A stretch of 7,464 nucleotides of DNA, from assembly GCA_903903935.1 (NCBI GenBank), contig CAIVAX010000106.1, positions 1 to 7,464 on the forward strand. The letters run 5' to 3'. The stretch is from an uncultured Hyphomicrobiales bacterium. Its GTDB lineage: Bacteria > Pseudomonadota > Alphaproteobacteria > Rhizobiales > Beijerinckiaceae. The notes beneath the pieces are model-generated. The model saw only the letters and a list, made by a program, of their open reading frames with translations, was not told the origin of the DNA and did not search any database. Below are positions 1-6,340 of the stretch, piece by piece (the first letter of the stretch is position 1; every line of letters begins with the position of its first letter). Made by a program: the position numbers and the translations under genes.

Positions 1-750
1 CACCTGACGCGGATTGAGACTGCCGCTCTCAGCAACACGCTCAACCTGCGCAATCACAACCCCGCCAGAATTGCGCACCGCCATCGCAATCGACAGCACT
101 TCGAGTGTCAGCGCCTCTTTCTCCATAGTGATATTGCCATCAGGATCACCCGTTGTGCCGCGAATGAGACCCACATGAATGGGGAAGGTCTTGAACAGCA
201 GGCATTCTTGCTCACCAAGCGTGATCAGCTCGACCAAATCTTCTGTGGTGCGCGCATTCATCTTGCCGCCACCCTGACGCGGATCGACAAAAGTACCAAG
301 ACCCACGCGGGTGAGATGGGCAGGGCGATGGGCTGCTATGTCGCGAAACAAATGCGAGATGACGCCTTGCGGCAAATTATAGGCCTCGATCGCATTGGCC
401 AGAGCAAGCTTTTGCAATTTGGGAACAAGCCCCCAATGCCCGCCAATGACGCGTTTGAGCAGACCCTCATGCGCCAGATGATTGAGGCCGCGCTCGCCGC
501 CATCGCCCTGACCGGCGGCATAGACAAGGGTGAGATCTTTGGGGCCCGCATGAGCAAAATCAGCTCCCGCGCCCGGCGTTAAAAACGCCCGCTCGATCGC
601 AATGGCCAATTCCTCGGCAAAGCCAATGCCAACAAAGCCGCCCGTAGCAATCGTATCGCCGGGGCGGATCAGGCGCACCGCATCATCGGCCGAGACGATC
701 TTTCCTTTTTCTGATGTGCGCAGATAAGGCAAAGCAGGATGCTGCGGCAT
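1..750 (-). CDS. Family I CoA-transferase, propionate/acetoacetyl-CoA transferase type (partial, N-terminal 250 residues)
   Basis: Translating the minus strand from the ATG at 750 gives an open frame of 250 codons that runs off the left edge, so the gene is incomplete at its 3' end. Family members are about 520-530 residues. The protein begins [20 protein letters not shown]. It carries family blocks in order: [14 protein letters not shown] (31-44, CoA-transferase glycine motif), [20 protein letters not shown] (73-92), [17 protein letters not shown] (100-116), [16 protein letters not shown] (122-137), [16 protein letters not shown] (150-165) and [18 protein letters not shown] (196-213). These fit the fused alpha-beta enzymes (Pct/YdiF type) that move CoA between acetyl-CoA and short-chain or 3-keto acids in the cytoplasm. 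The catalytic glutamate lies in the missing second half, so activity cannot be judged. A GGGAG about 10 bases before the ATG is the likely ribosome binding site. The MFS gene ends 51 bp upstream on the same strand, suggesting co-transcription. The family is clear; the acid used is not. Confidence 0.9.
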   Translation of the reverse strand, partial: MPQHPALPYLRTSEKGKIVSADDAVRLIRPGDTIATGGFVGIGFAEELAIAIERAFLTPGAGADFAHAGPKDLTLVYAAGQGDGGERGLNHLAHEGLLKRVIGGHWGLVPKLQKLALANAIEAYNLPQGVISHLFRDIAAHRPAHLTRVGLGTFVDPRQGGGKMNARTTEDLVELITLGEQECLLFKTFPIHVGLIRGTTGDPDGNITMEKEALTLEVLSIAMAVRNSGGVVIAQVERVAESGSLNPRQV

Positions 751-760
751 GATCTTAACA

Positions 761-780
761 CTCCCGCTGCGATGAGGGAG
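761..780 (-). promoter_or_regulatory. Weak dyad overlapping the CoA-transferase ribosome binding site
   Basis: In the 51-bp gap between the MFS stop and the CoA-transferase start, CTCCC and GGGAG form a five-base inverted repeat separated by ten bases. The GGGAG nearest the start, read on the minus strand, is the probable Shine-Dalgarno. A hairpin could therefore hide it, but with a short stem and a long loop this may be chance. Confidence 0.2.
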
Positions 781-801
781 CCAAATACACAAAAGACAGC
801 A

Positions 802-2061
802 TCACGAGCGACCACCAATGTTATGTGGAGTTTCGAGACTAGCGGCGATTTGCTGACGCTTGGGCATGGACAACCCCCAGCTCAAAAGTCCCAAACATCC
901 CGCCAGCAGAAAAGTAGTCGTCAATCCCAATTGATCGGAAATCAAACCAATCACCAAAGAGCCCAGTGCCGGCGCGCCGCGAAAGATCATCACATAAAGG
1001 CTCATCACACGCCCGCGCATATCATCGCTCACCGCGCTTTGCACCAAAGTCTGCACGGAGGTGGACATTGTGTTGAGCGAAAAGCCAATCAGCACCGCAA
1101 AGGGAATGCCAAACATAAGTTGATCGCTCATCACAAGCGCAATCGAGCCAATCGACACATTAAACGCCCCCGTCATAATGACAGTGGTTAGTCCGCTCAC
1201 CCGCCCCCGCGTTGCGATCCACGCTGCTGAGATCATCCCCCCAATGCCTAAAGCTGAGGTCAGCCAAGCCAGCCCCTCAGGGCCAGAATGAAAAACACTT
1301 CCCGCAATGCCCGGTAACATATCCTGAATAGGACGCGTAAAGGTGGAGGCAATCGTCAGCAGCAGAAAAATGGGGCCAATGCCTTTATGATGCCGCACAT
1401 AAGAAAAGGCCTCTCCCACATCAGCAAAAAGAGTTTTGGCTTTGCGTGGCTCGCCTTCTGCCGGCCGCAGGCTGATCATCCATAAGGTAATCATCAAACC
1501 TGCACTTCCAATGACATTGACCACAAAGGTCGCGCCCACGCCATAAAGCGGGATCAACAAAGCCGCTATCGCGGGTCCCACAAAGCGCGAGCCATGAAAG
1601 AAAGCCGAATCCAGCCCAATTCCGCTCGCCAATATATCGCGCGGCAAAATGCGCGGCAGAACACCCAGCCGCGCTGTGGACATGAAGGGATAGACAATAC
1701 CCGAAAAGAGAGTGAGAGCGACCAGCGCCTCAATATTCATCCGCCCAGTAAAATAAAGCGCTGGCAGAGCTGCAGCATGAACCATAACGCCGATCTGCGT
1801 GATCCTGAATTGCCGCAAAGCACCCCAGCGATCCACCAGCGCGCCAGCTATGGGCGCCAAGAGCAAGAGGGGCGCCAGATCAATGGCTGTGACAAGGCCC
1901 AACCAAAAGGTCGAATGAGTTAAATCCCAAGCCAGCCAGCCAATACCAACCCTCTGCATCCAGAAGGTGATGTAATTGGGAATGCAGCCGACCATGAACA
2001 ACGCATAATCGCGATGGGTCCATACCCTCAAAATCGGCCGGATGGGTTTTGGATTTTCCAT
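802..2061 (-). CDS. Major facilitator superfamily transporter, MFS_3 (EntS-like) type
   Basis: A 419-residue inner-membrane protein with about twelve hydrophobic segments: a first bundle from roughly residue 18 to 198, a charged cytoplasmic loop (about 199-226, RPAEGEPRKAKTLFADVGEAF), and a second bundle from about 228 to 400. Family marks are the opening VWTHRDYALFMVGCIPNYI (13-31), the loop 2-3 motif GALVDRWGALRQFR (73-86), and VSDDMRGRVMSLYVMIFRG (344-362), which is typical of the MFS_3 branch that includes the enterobactin exporter EntS and many drug or metabolite effluxers. The usual role is proton-coupled export; the substrate cannot be read from the sequence. The start at 2061 is preceded by AGG about seven bases upstream. 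It is the first gene of a probable two-gene unit with the CoA-transferase, so it could export or import a related organic acid, but that is inference from position only. Confidence 0.87.
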   Translation of the reverse strand: MENPKPIRPILRVWTHRDYALFMVGCIPNYITFWMQRVGIGWLAWDLTHSTFWLGLVTAIDLAPLLLLAPIAGALVDRWGALRQFRITQIGVMVHAAALPALYFTGRMNIEALVALTLFSGIVYPFMSTARLGVLPRILPRDILASGIGLDSAFFHGSRFVGPAIAALLIPLYGVGATFVVNVIGSAGLMITLWMISLRPAEGEPRKAKTLFADVGEAFSYVRHHKGIGPIFLLLTIASTFTRPIQDMLPGIAGSVFHSGPEGLAWLTSALGIGGMISAAWIATRGRVSGLTTVIMTGAFNVSIGSIALVMSDQLMFGIPFAVLIGFSLNTMSTSVQTLVQSAVSDDMRGRVMSLYVMIFRGAPALGSLVIGLISDQLGLTTTFLLAGCLGLLSWGLSMPKRQQIAASLETPHNIGGRS

Positions 2062-2426
2062 AAAAGACCTGAACGCCCAATGATTTTTAGAGAAACGGGG
2101 AGGTCGAGCACTCTCCCTCTCCTAGTAAGTGGAATTTGCGTCCCGGATCAAGCCTTCCTACCCTCTAGACTTAAACCCAACGTGCCCTAGTTGTGAGCGC
2201 TGGGGTCCGAACCTGACCTGCCTTTTTGACGAGCGTGACGGCTTTGCGGCCCCTTTAAATTATGCTAACACTTGCTCAATCGGGTGGACAAATCTGGATC
2301 GTGTTCTAGATTTTCAACCTAATCGGGATCTCTTGAGCCAGACAATTTGGTCAAGTGACCTTCGGTTTTGGGCGGGAATTTGTAAAGAGCAGACTGAAAA
2401 TTGCTCGTAGTTTACAGAGCTGAGAA
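2062..2426. other. Intergenic region between the divergent MFS gene and the small ORF
   Basis: A 365-bp stretch with no convincing gene. A GTG-started frame at 2129-2410 (+) exists, but it lacks a ribosome binding site and recognisable composition, so it was not called. The region must contain the promoter of the MFS gene (minus strand). One short dyad at 2349-2360 is listed separately. No promoter with good -35 and -10 boxes at proper spacing was found by eye. Confidence 0.5.
2349..2360. promoter_or_regulatory. Operator-like dyad GGTCA-AG-TGACC
   Basis: Perfect five-base arms around a two-base centre (GGTCAAGTGACC). It lies about 70 bp before the small ORF at 2427 and about 290 bp before the MFS start on the other strand. 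The size and symmetry resemble a dimeric regulator site, but a single short dyad can arise by chance and no second copy was seen near other genes. Confidence 0.2.
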
Positions 2427-2759
2427 GTGATGAAACTGGCGCAACACATGCCAAGGATCGGATCAGGGATCAGCTATGCGCTGGTGCTCTTAGCATCGCT
2501 ATTCTGTTTTGATCTCGAACCCAGCTCCGGACCCGAACGGCTGGTGCCCCAAGAAGTCATCATGTCGATTGATGATGCGGAGGCTGAAGCCCCGACACCT
2601 GAAACCAAGCGCCCAGCCCCCATTCTCCCTTTCTTGCACGTGCTAGATTTGAGAGAACCTCATCACCCCCCGATTTTGAGTCAAGAGGGGCGGCAGACAA
2701 TCAAAACACCCAGCCATTTTGACGCCAGGGGGCCACCCTTTCGCCCGACCTCGGTCTGA
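2427..2759 (+). CDS. Hypothetical small proline-rich protein, possibly membrane-anchored or exported
   Basis: An open frame of 110 codons with two adjacent starts, GTG at 2427 and ATG at 2430. A GAGAAG stretch lies immediately before and overlaps the GTG, closer than ideal for a ribosome binding site. The N-terminus has basic residues (K3, R10), then a hydrophobic segment ISYALVLLASLFCF (about 15-28), which could be a signal peptide or one membrane anchor. C27 is in no clear lipobox. The rest is hydrophilic and rich in proline, with an acidic patch SIDDAEAEAPTPE (47-59) and later HHPPIL and GPPFRP. No domain or family was recognised. It sits alone between the MFS gene and tctAB, 255 bp before the latter and on the same strand, so co-transcription is uncertain. 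The first 70 or so codons look more gene-like than the remainder. It could be a real lineage-specific protein or a chance frame. Confidence 0.42.
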   Translation: MMKLAQHMPRIGSGISYALVLLASLFCFDLEPSSGPERLVPQEVIMSIDDAEAEAPTPETKRPAPILPFLHVLDLREPHHPPILSQEGRQTIKTPSHFDARGPPFRPTSV

Positions 2760-2884
2760 GGAGATAACTGTTGTCTTGTGATCCAGGGAGCCATTCTCGG
2801 GATATTAGCAACACACCAGCGAAATAAGGAAATTTGGCTTATTATCAGTAATATAAGTCAATCCTTCTGAGCCGATAGGCCACT

Positions 2885-2913
2885 CTGTCAAACTCGGCCA
2901 TCCCCAGAATAAT
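2885..2913 (+). promoter_or_regulatory. Candidate sigma70-type promoter for tctAB
   Basis: CTGTCA (2885-2890, four of six to TTGACA) and AATAAT (2908-2913, five of six to TATAAT) are separated by 17 bases. This would start transcription near 2920 and give a leader of about 95 bases before the tctAB start. Found by eye in AT-rich sequence, where chance matches are common. Confidence 0.25.
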
Positions 2914-2981
2914 CTCCCAATATTGATCCTGATTTAAAAAATTGAACCCTCTCAGATTAGAAGCTCTTTAGAGTGAGCTTG

Positions 2982-2998
2982 AGCTTTCTGGGAAAGCT
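2982..2998 (+). promoter_or_regulatory. Short hairpin just upstream of the tctAB ribosome binding site
   Basis: AGCTTTC and GAAAGCT form a perfect seven-base stem with a TGG loop. It ends one base before the GGAAGG (3000-3005) that is the likely ribosome binding site of tctAB. There is no T-run after it, so it is not an intrinsic terminator. It may stabilise the transcript or tune translation. Confidence 0.35.
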
Positions 2999-3014
2999 TG
3001 GAAGGTAGAGTAAT

Positions 3015-5081
3015 ATGTCAGCCGACTGGTTAGGCGCCCTATATGGCGGACTTAATATCATCCTAGAGCCACACAGACTGGCGCTCCTGTGGGGCGGCGT
3101 TCTCTGTGGTCTGGCACTGGGAATCTTGCCCGGTATTGGCGGTGTGGCAGGCACAGCCCTGTTGCTGCCCTTCACTTATAGCATGGACCCGGCCGCTGCT
3201 ATGGCTCTGCTGCTCGGTCTGGCAGCCACAACAACCCATGGCGATCCCATTTCAGCCATTGTGTTGGGTGCACCCGGTCATGCGGCCTCTGCAGCCACCG
3301 CTCTTGACGGCTATCCGATGACCAAACGCGGCGAGGGGGCCAGAGCCCTTGGCGCTGCCTATATGTCCGCCCTTTTAGGTGGCCTGTTTGGCGCGGTTCT
3401 TATGGCTGTTTCTCTGCCTCTCGTGCGCCCGCTGATCCTGTTCATCGGCTCGCCGGAATTGCTGGGTCTGGCCGTCTTCGGCATCTCCATGGTTTCGGTT
3501 CTCTCGGGCAATGCGCCTCTGCGTGGCCTCACCGCCGCTTGCTTTGGCATGATGCTGGCGATGATTGGCTCTGATCCGCAGACCGGCACTTTGCGCTGGA
3601 CCATGGACAGTCTCTATCTGTGGGAGGGCCTGCCGTTGGTTCCACTGACCTTGGGCGTGTTTGCTCTGCCAGAACTCTGTGATCTTCTGGTTGGCCGCAC
3701 GGCTGTTGTGCAATCGGGCAAAGTCGAAAACAATTGGCGCGGCCTGTGGGAGGGCAGTGTCGATTGCTTCACCCATTGGTGGCTCAATCTGCGTTGCTCA
3801 TGGATTGGCTCAGTGATCGGCGCCATTCCTGGCATTAGCGCCGCAGTGATCGACTGGATCTCCTACGGACATGCGTTGAAAACCGAAAAGGGGGCGCAGC
3901 TGACCTTTGGTCAGGGCGATGTGCGCGGCGTCATTGCCGCAGAAAGCGCCACTTGCTCGCGTGAAGGCGGCGCATTGATCCCGACGATCGTTTTCGGTGT
4001 GCCCGGCTCAGCTGGCATGGCGATCCTTTTGGGCGCCTTCTTGATGCACGGCCTCGTCCCGGGGCCAGACATGCTGACCAAAAACCTGCAAATCACCTAT
4101 TCCATGGTGTGGTCGATTGCCATCGCCAACATTCTGGGATCGGGCCTTTGCTATTTGTTCAGTAGTCAATTCGCCAAACTGGCCACCCTGCGGTATTCGC
4201 TGATCCTGCCCGTTGTGTTGTGCATGGTCTATATCGGCGCATTCGAAGGCAAACGCCAATGGGGTGATCTCTATTCACTGCTGTTCTTCGGCGTGTTCGC
4301 CTGGGGCATGAAGCACTTCAAATGGCCACGTCCGCCGCTGGTGCTGGGCTTCATTCTGGGTGCTGTGCTGGAGCGTTATATGTTCATTTCCATCCAGAGA
4401 TATGGTTTCGAATGGATGTTGCGCCCGCTGGTGGTCGTGATGTTTGCGGCCTCTGCTCTCAGTCTTTTAGGCCCCTTCTTGAAGGATGTGAAAGCCCATG
4501 GCGGCCTGCGTGGCATGGCCTCTGACTTCCATGCACCTCGGTTCCGCGCGCAGCAAATCTTCCCGGCCTTCTTGCTGGTGATATTCATCACCATGATGTC
4601 GCAAGCACTGACTTGGAACTTCTATGCCAGGATCATTCCGATGATTGTGGGCACGGGTGCCATTCTGTTCTGCAGCCTGTCCTTGCTGACCGATATTTTC
4701 AAATCTGAATCTATCAAGGCTGCCAGTCTGGAAGCAGCAGCCAAGGGCGAAGTGGAACAAAAAATCCACATGGACATTGGCACCAATCTGACAGACATGT
4801 CGAACAAGGAAATCATCCTGCGTGGCGCGATCTTCTTTGGTTGGATGCTGGCCTTCCTCGGCTCCATGGCGCTGATTGGCCTCATCCCCACCGTGCCAAT
4901 TTTCATCATCTGCTTTATGCGGGTGGAAGCGCGCGAGCCTTGGAAGATTGTTCTGCCGATGGCGACATTTATGTGCATCTTTATCTATGTACTCTTCGAC
5001 CAATTGCTGACCATACCCTGGCCTGGCTCTTTCCTGGGCGATGCCATCCCTTGGTTCAAGGAACATATCCCCTCGATGTAA
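3015..5081 (+). CDS. tctA: Tripartite tricarboxylate transporter permease, TctA fused to a C-terminal TctB-like domain
   Basis: A 688-residue inner-membrane protein; ordinary TctA proteins are about 500 residues. Residues 1 to about 490 are TctA, with both halves of its internal repeat visible. The first is GILPGIGGVAGTALLLPFTY (36-55), followed by THGDPISAIVLGAPGHA (74-90) and DGYPMTKRGEGARALG (98-113). The second is IGAIPGISAAVIDWISYG (268-285), followed by FGQGDVRGVIAAESA (298-312), GALIPTIVFGVPGSAGMAIL (319-338) and HGLVPGPDML (345-354). From about 510 to 688 four or so more hydrophobic segments follow (about 515-531, 537-556, 602-635, 645-664), with a hydrophilic loop at 557-600. The end FDQLLTIPWPGSFLGD resembles the end of small TctB subunits, so the gene seems to encode both membrane subunits in one chain. 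The complex imports carboxylates delivered by periplasmic TctC, driven by an ion gradient; the substrate is unknown. GGAAGG nine bases before the ATG supports the start. A terminator follows at 5095-5126. Confidence 0.92.
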   Translation: MSADWLGALYGGLNIILEPHRLALLWGGVLCGLALGILPGIGGVAGTALLLPFTYSMDPAAAMALLLGLAATTTHGDPISAIVLGAPGHAASAATALDGYPMTKRGEGARALGAAYMSALLGGLFGAVLMAVSLPLVRPLILFIGSPELLGLAVFGISMVSVLSGNAPLRGLTAACFGMMLAMIGSDPQTGTLRWTMDSLYLWEGLPLVPLTLGVFALPELCDLLVGRTAVVQSGKVENNWRGLWEGSVDCFTHWWLNLRCSWIGSVIGAIPGISAAVIDWISYGHALKTEKGAQLTFGQGDVRGVIAAESATCSREGGALIPTIVFGVPGSAGMAILLGAFLMHGLVPGPDMLTKNLQITYSMVWSIAIANILGSGLCYLFSSQFAKLATLRYSLILPVVLCMVYIGAFEGKRQWGDLYSLLFFGVFAWGMKHFKWPRPPLVLGFILGAVLERYMFISIQRYGFEWMLRPLVVVMFAASALSLLGPFLKDVKAHGGLRGMASDFHAPRFRAQQIFPAFLLVIFITMMSQALTWNFYARIIPMIVGTGAILFCSLSLLTDIFKSESIKAASLEAAAKGEVEQKIHMDIGTNLTDMSNKEIILRGAIFFGWMLAFLGSMALIGLIPTVPIFIICFMRVEAREPWKIVLPMATFMCIFIYVLFDQLLTIPWPGSFLGDAIPWFKEHIPSM

Positions 5082-5094
5082 TCGAGAGAAAAAC

Positions 5095-5126
5095 AAAGGG
5101 CCGGAGATATCTCCGGCCCTTTTTCT
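5095..5126. terminator. Bidirectional intrinsic terminator shared by tctAB and tctC
   Basis: A perfect 28-base palindrome (5095-5122) with arm AAAGGGCCGGAGAT and its exact complement, GC-rich in the stem. On the plus strand it is followed by TTTTTCTTTTC, and on the minus strand by TTTGTTTTTCTC. It lies 13 bp after the tctAB stop and about 30 bp after the tctC stop on the other strand, so it can end both convergent transcripts. Confidence 0.92.
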
Positions 5127-5156
5127 TTTCTAAACTTTAAATTCGAGTGCGATCCC

Positions 5157-6188
5157 TTAAGGCTCGAGAATCACCTTGGCGCGCGCGATCACATCCTTGG
5201 ACGAGGCATGCAGATCGCTCACGACCTTCTGCACTTTCTCACCCGATGAGGGCGTGATGGAAATGCTGGCCTTCGCCGCATCAGCAAGAAAATCCTTATC
5301 CTCCATGGTCTTCATAAAGGCCTCGCGGAGAATCTGAACGCGATCAGCTGGTGTGCCGGGCGGCAGAATATAAGAGCGCCCAAAGACCTGCTGACTGACG
5401 ACCAGCTCAACCGCCTTGCGGTCCGACTCGGATTTGATGAAGGTCATAACATGGGGCACACCCAATTTGGTCAGCTCAGGCTCCGGATCGAGACTATCCT
5501 GCACGAGCAGATTGATCTTGCCATCGCGCAGCCAATCGGGCTTTTGCGATTTCAGGCTCGACCAATCCAGACCACACAGGCCATCGACCTCGCCGCGCTC
5601 CATCGCCAGAAAAATATCTGTCGTGCCCTTATAGCCAGCGACCAATTTGATTTTGGAGCCATTCACATTCTTATGCATGGCGGCATAGTCGCGCGTTGCG
5701 CCCCCTGCGGCACTGGCCCCAAAAATGGACTCATCTTTGAATGTGGCTTCGAATGTTTTGATCTTCGAATTGATGTAAGTCAGACATACGCGCGTGCCGC
5801 TATCAGCCGTGCCAACATAGATGAATTTGGTCGGATCAAACAGATTGGCCGCCTTCTCATCAATCAAGCGTCCCATGATCGCGCCAGGCATCAGCGCACC
5901 AATCGTCGTGCCATCCTTGGGCGCCATTGTGTTAATATTGCTACCCGCCAATGCCGAACCAGCGCCAGGCATATTACGGGGCACAATCGCCGGAGTACCG
6001 GGGATGAAACGCCCCATATGGCGGGCCAAAGCACGGGCATAAATGTCATAGCCGCCGCCCACATCAGCGCCGATCAGCAAATCAATCGTCTTGCCGGCAT
6101 AAAAATCAGCCGCTCTGGCCTGAACTGCTGCAAGACCCAGCACAAGACCAAGCCCGCAAGCTGCCAGCAATCTGTCCCGAATGCGCAT
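5157..6188 (-). CDS. tctC: Tripartite tricarboxylate transporter substrate-binding protein (TctC/Bug family)
   Basis: A 343-residue periplasmic binding protein of the normal family length. The N-terminus is a clear Sec signal peptide: basic MRIRDR, hydrophobic core about 7-22, and an ARA site (24-26) before ADFYAGKTIDLLIG. The ligand-loop region reads GADVGGGYDIYARALARHM (40-58), a variant of the usual P-x-G-G-x-x-D-x-x-A-R motif with Asp48. It is followed by FIPGTPAIVPRNMPGAGSAL (61-80), TIGALMPGAIMGRL (95-108) and the second-lobe blocks VAGYKGTTDIFLAMERGEVD (183-202) and YILPPGTPADRVQILREAF (273-291). It would capture a carboxylate and hand it to the TctAB permease encoded convergently. Two mature-chain cysteines, C135 and C205, could form a disulphide. 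The start is fixed by a strong AGGAGG (6196-6201) seven bases before the ATG. The substrate cannot be deduced; Bug proteins bind citrate, amino acids, aromatic and other small acids. Confidence 0.93.
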   Translation of the reverse strand: MRIRDRLLAACGLGLVLGLAAVQARAADFYAGKTIDLLIGADVGGGYDIYARALARHMGRFIPGTPAIVPRNMPGAGSALAGSNINTMAPKDGTTIGALMPGAIMGRLIDEKAANLFDPTKFIYVGTADSGTRVCLTYINSKIKTFEATFKDESIFGASAAGGATRDYAAMHKNVNGSKIKLVAGYKGTTDIFLAMERGEVDGLCGLDWSSLKSQKPDWLRDGKINLLVQDSLDPEPELTKLGVPHVMTFIKSESDRKAVELVVSQQVFGRSYILPPGTPADRVQILREAFMKTMEDKDFLADAAKASISITPSSGEKVQKVVSDLHASSKDVIARAKVILEP

Positions 6189-6215
6189 TGCCTTCCCTCC
6201 TGTTGATCCGTTTCT

Positions 6216-6246
6216 CCTATAGGCTCTCTAGGCGATCCCTTGGCAA
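6216..6246 (-). promoter_or_regulatory. Weak promoter candidate for tctC
   Basis: On the minus strand TTGCCA (6241-6246, five of six to TTGACA) precedes TATAGG (6216-6221, four of six to TATAAT) with a 19-base spacer, longer than the usual 17. It would give a leader of about 20 bases ending at the strong tctC ribosome binding site. Placement is right, spacing is poor. Confidence 0.22.
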
Positions 6247-6303
6247 TCGACAAGCAGGAGTTAGAAAGTAAAAATAGGTGCAATTGCCCGCCAAACATCC
6301 TAT

Positions 6304-6320
6304 CTGAAAGCCTGTTTCAG
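6304..6320. promoter_or_regulatory. Dyad CTGAAA-N5-TTTCAG in front of ureE
   Basis: Six-base perfect arms around GCCTG. It lies in the 152-bp divergent region between tctC and ureE and ends four bases before the ureE ribosome binding site GAGGGG (6325-6330). It could be a regulator site or a small leader hairpin; there is no T-run, so it is not a terminator. Confidence 0.28.
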
Positions 6321-6340
6321 TCACGAGGGGTCGAAGATCC

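Larger units (their letters stand above)
2760..3014. other. AT-richer leader/intergenic region upstream of tctAB
   Basis: A 255-bp non-coding stretch, visibly richer in A and T than the genes on either side, leading to the tctAB start. It holds a weak promoter candidate (2885-2913), a small AT-rich dyad TATTA-TCAG-TAATA (2840-2853), and a hairpin just before the ribosome binding site (2982-2998). No terminator was seen after the small ORF and no known riboswitch was recognised. Confidence 0.5.

Noticed and set aside
3..284. Direct repeat of the 12-mer CCTGACGCGGAT at 3-14 and 273-284
   Set aside because: Both copies code for the same short tripeptide, Pro-Arg-Gln, within the CoA-transferase; coincidence of codon use, not a mobile or recombination repeat.
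175..582. Plus-strand frame of 135 codons at the left edge
   Set aside because: Antisense to the CoA-transferase, whose conserved motifs are unmistakable on the minus strand.
2129..2410. Plus-strand frame of 93 codons starting with GTG
   Set aside because: No ribosome binding site, mixed composition with many Trp and Cys, no recognisable domain; best treated as non-coding.
5072..5086. Small inverted repeat CTCGAT/ATCGAG across the tctAB stop
   Set aside because: Short stem with no T-run, directly before the strong terminator; likely chance.
4467..5096. Minus-strand frame (209 codons) opposite the end of tctAB
   Set aside because: Antisense to the membrane-domain codons of tctAB; it is Arg, His and Gln rich as expected from reading hydrophobic codons backwards, and has no family features.
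5451..6206. Long plus-strand frame (251 codons) opposite tctC
   Set aside because: Fully antisense to a clear TctC gene with signal peptide and strong ribosome binding site; composition looks like a shadow frame and no domain is recognisable.
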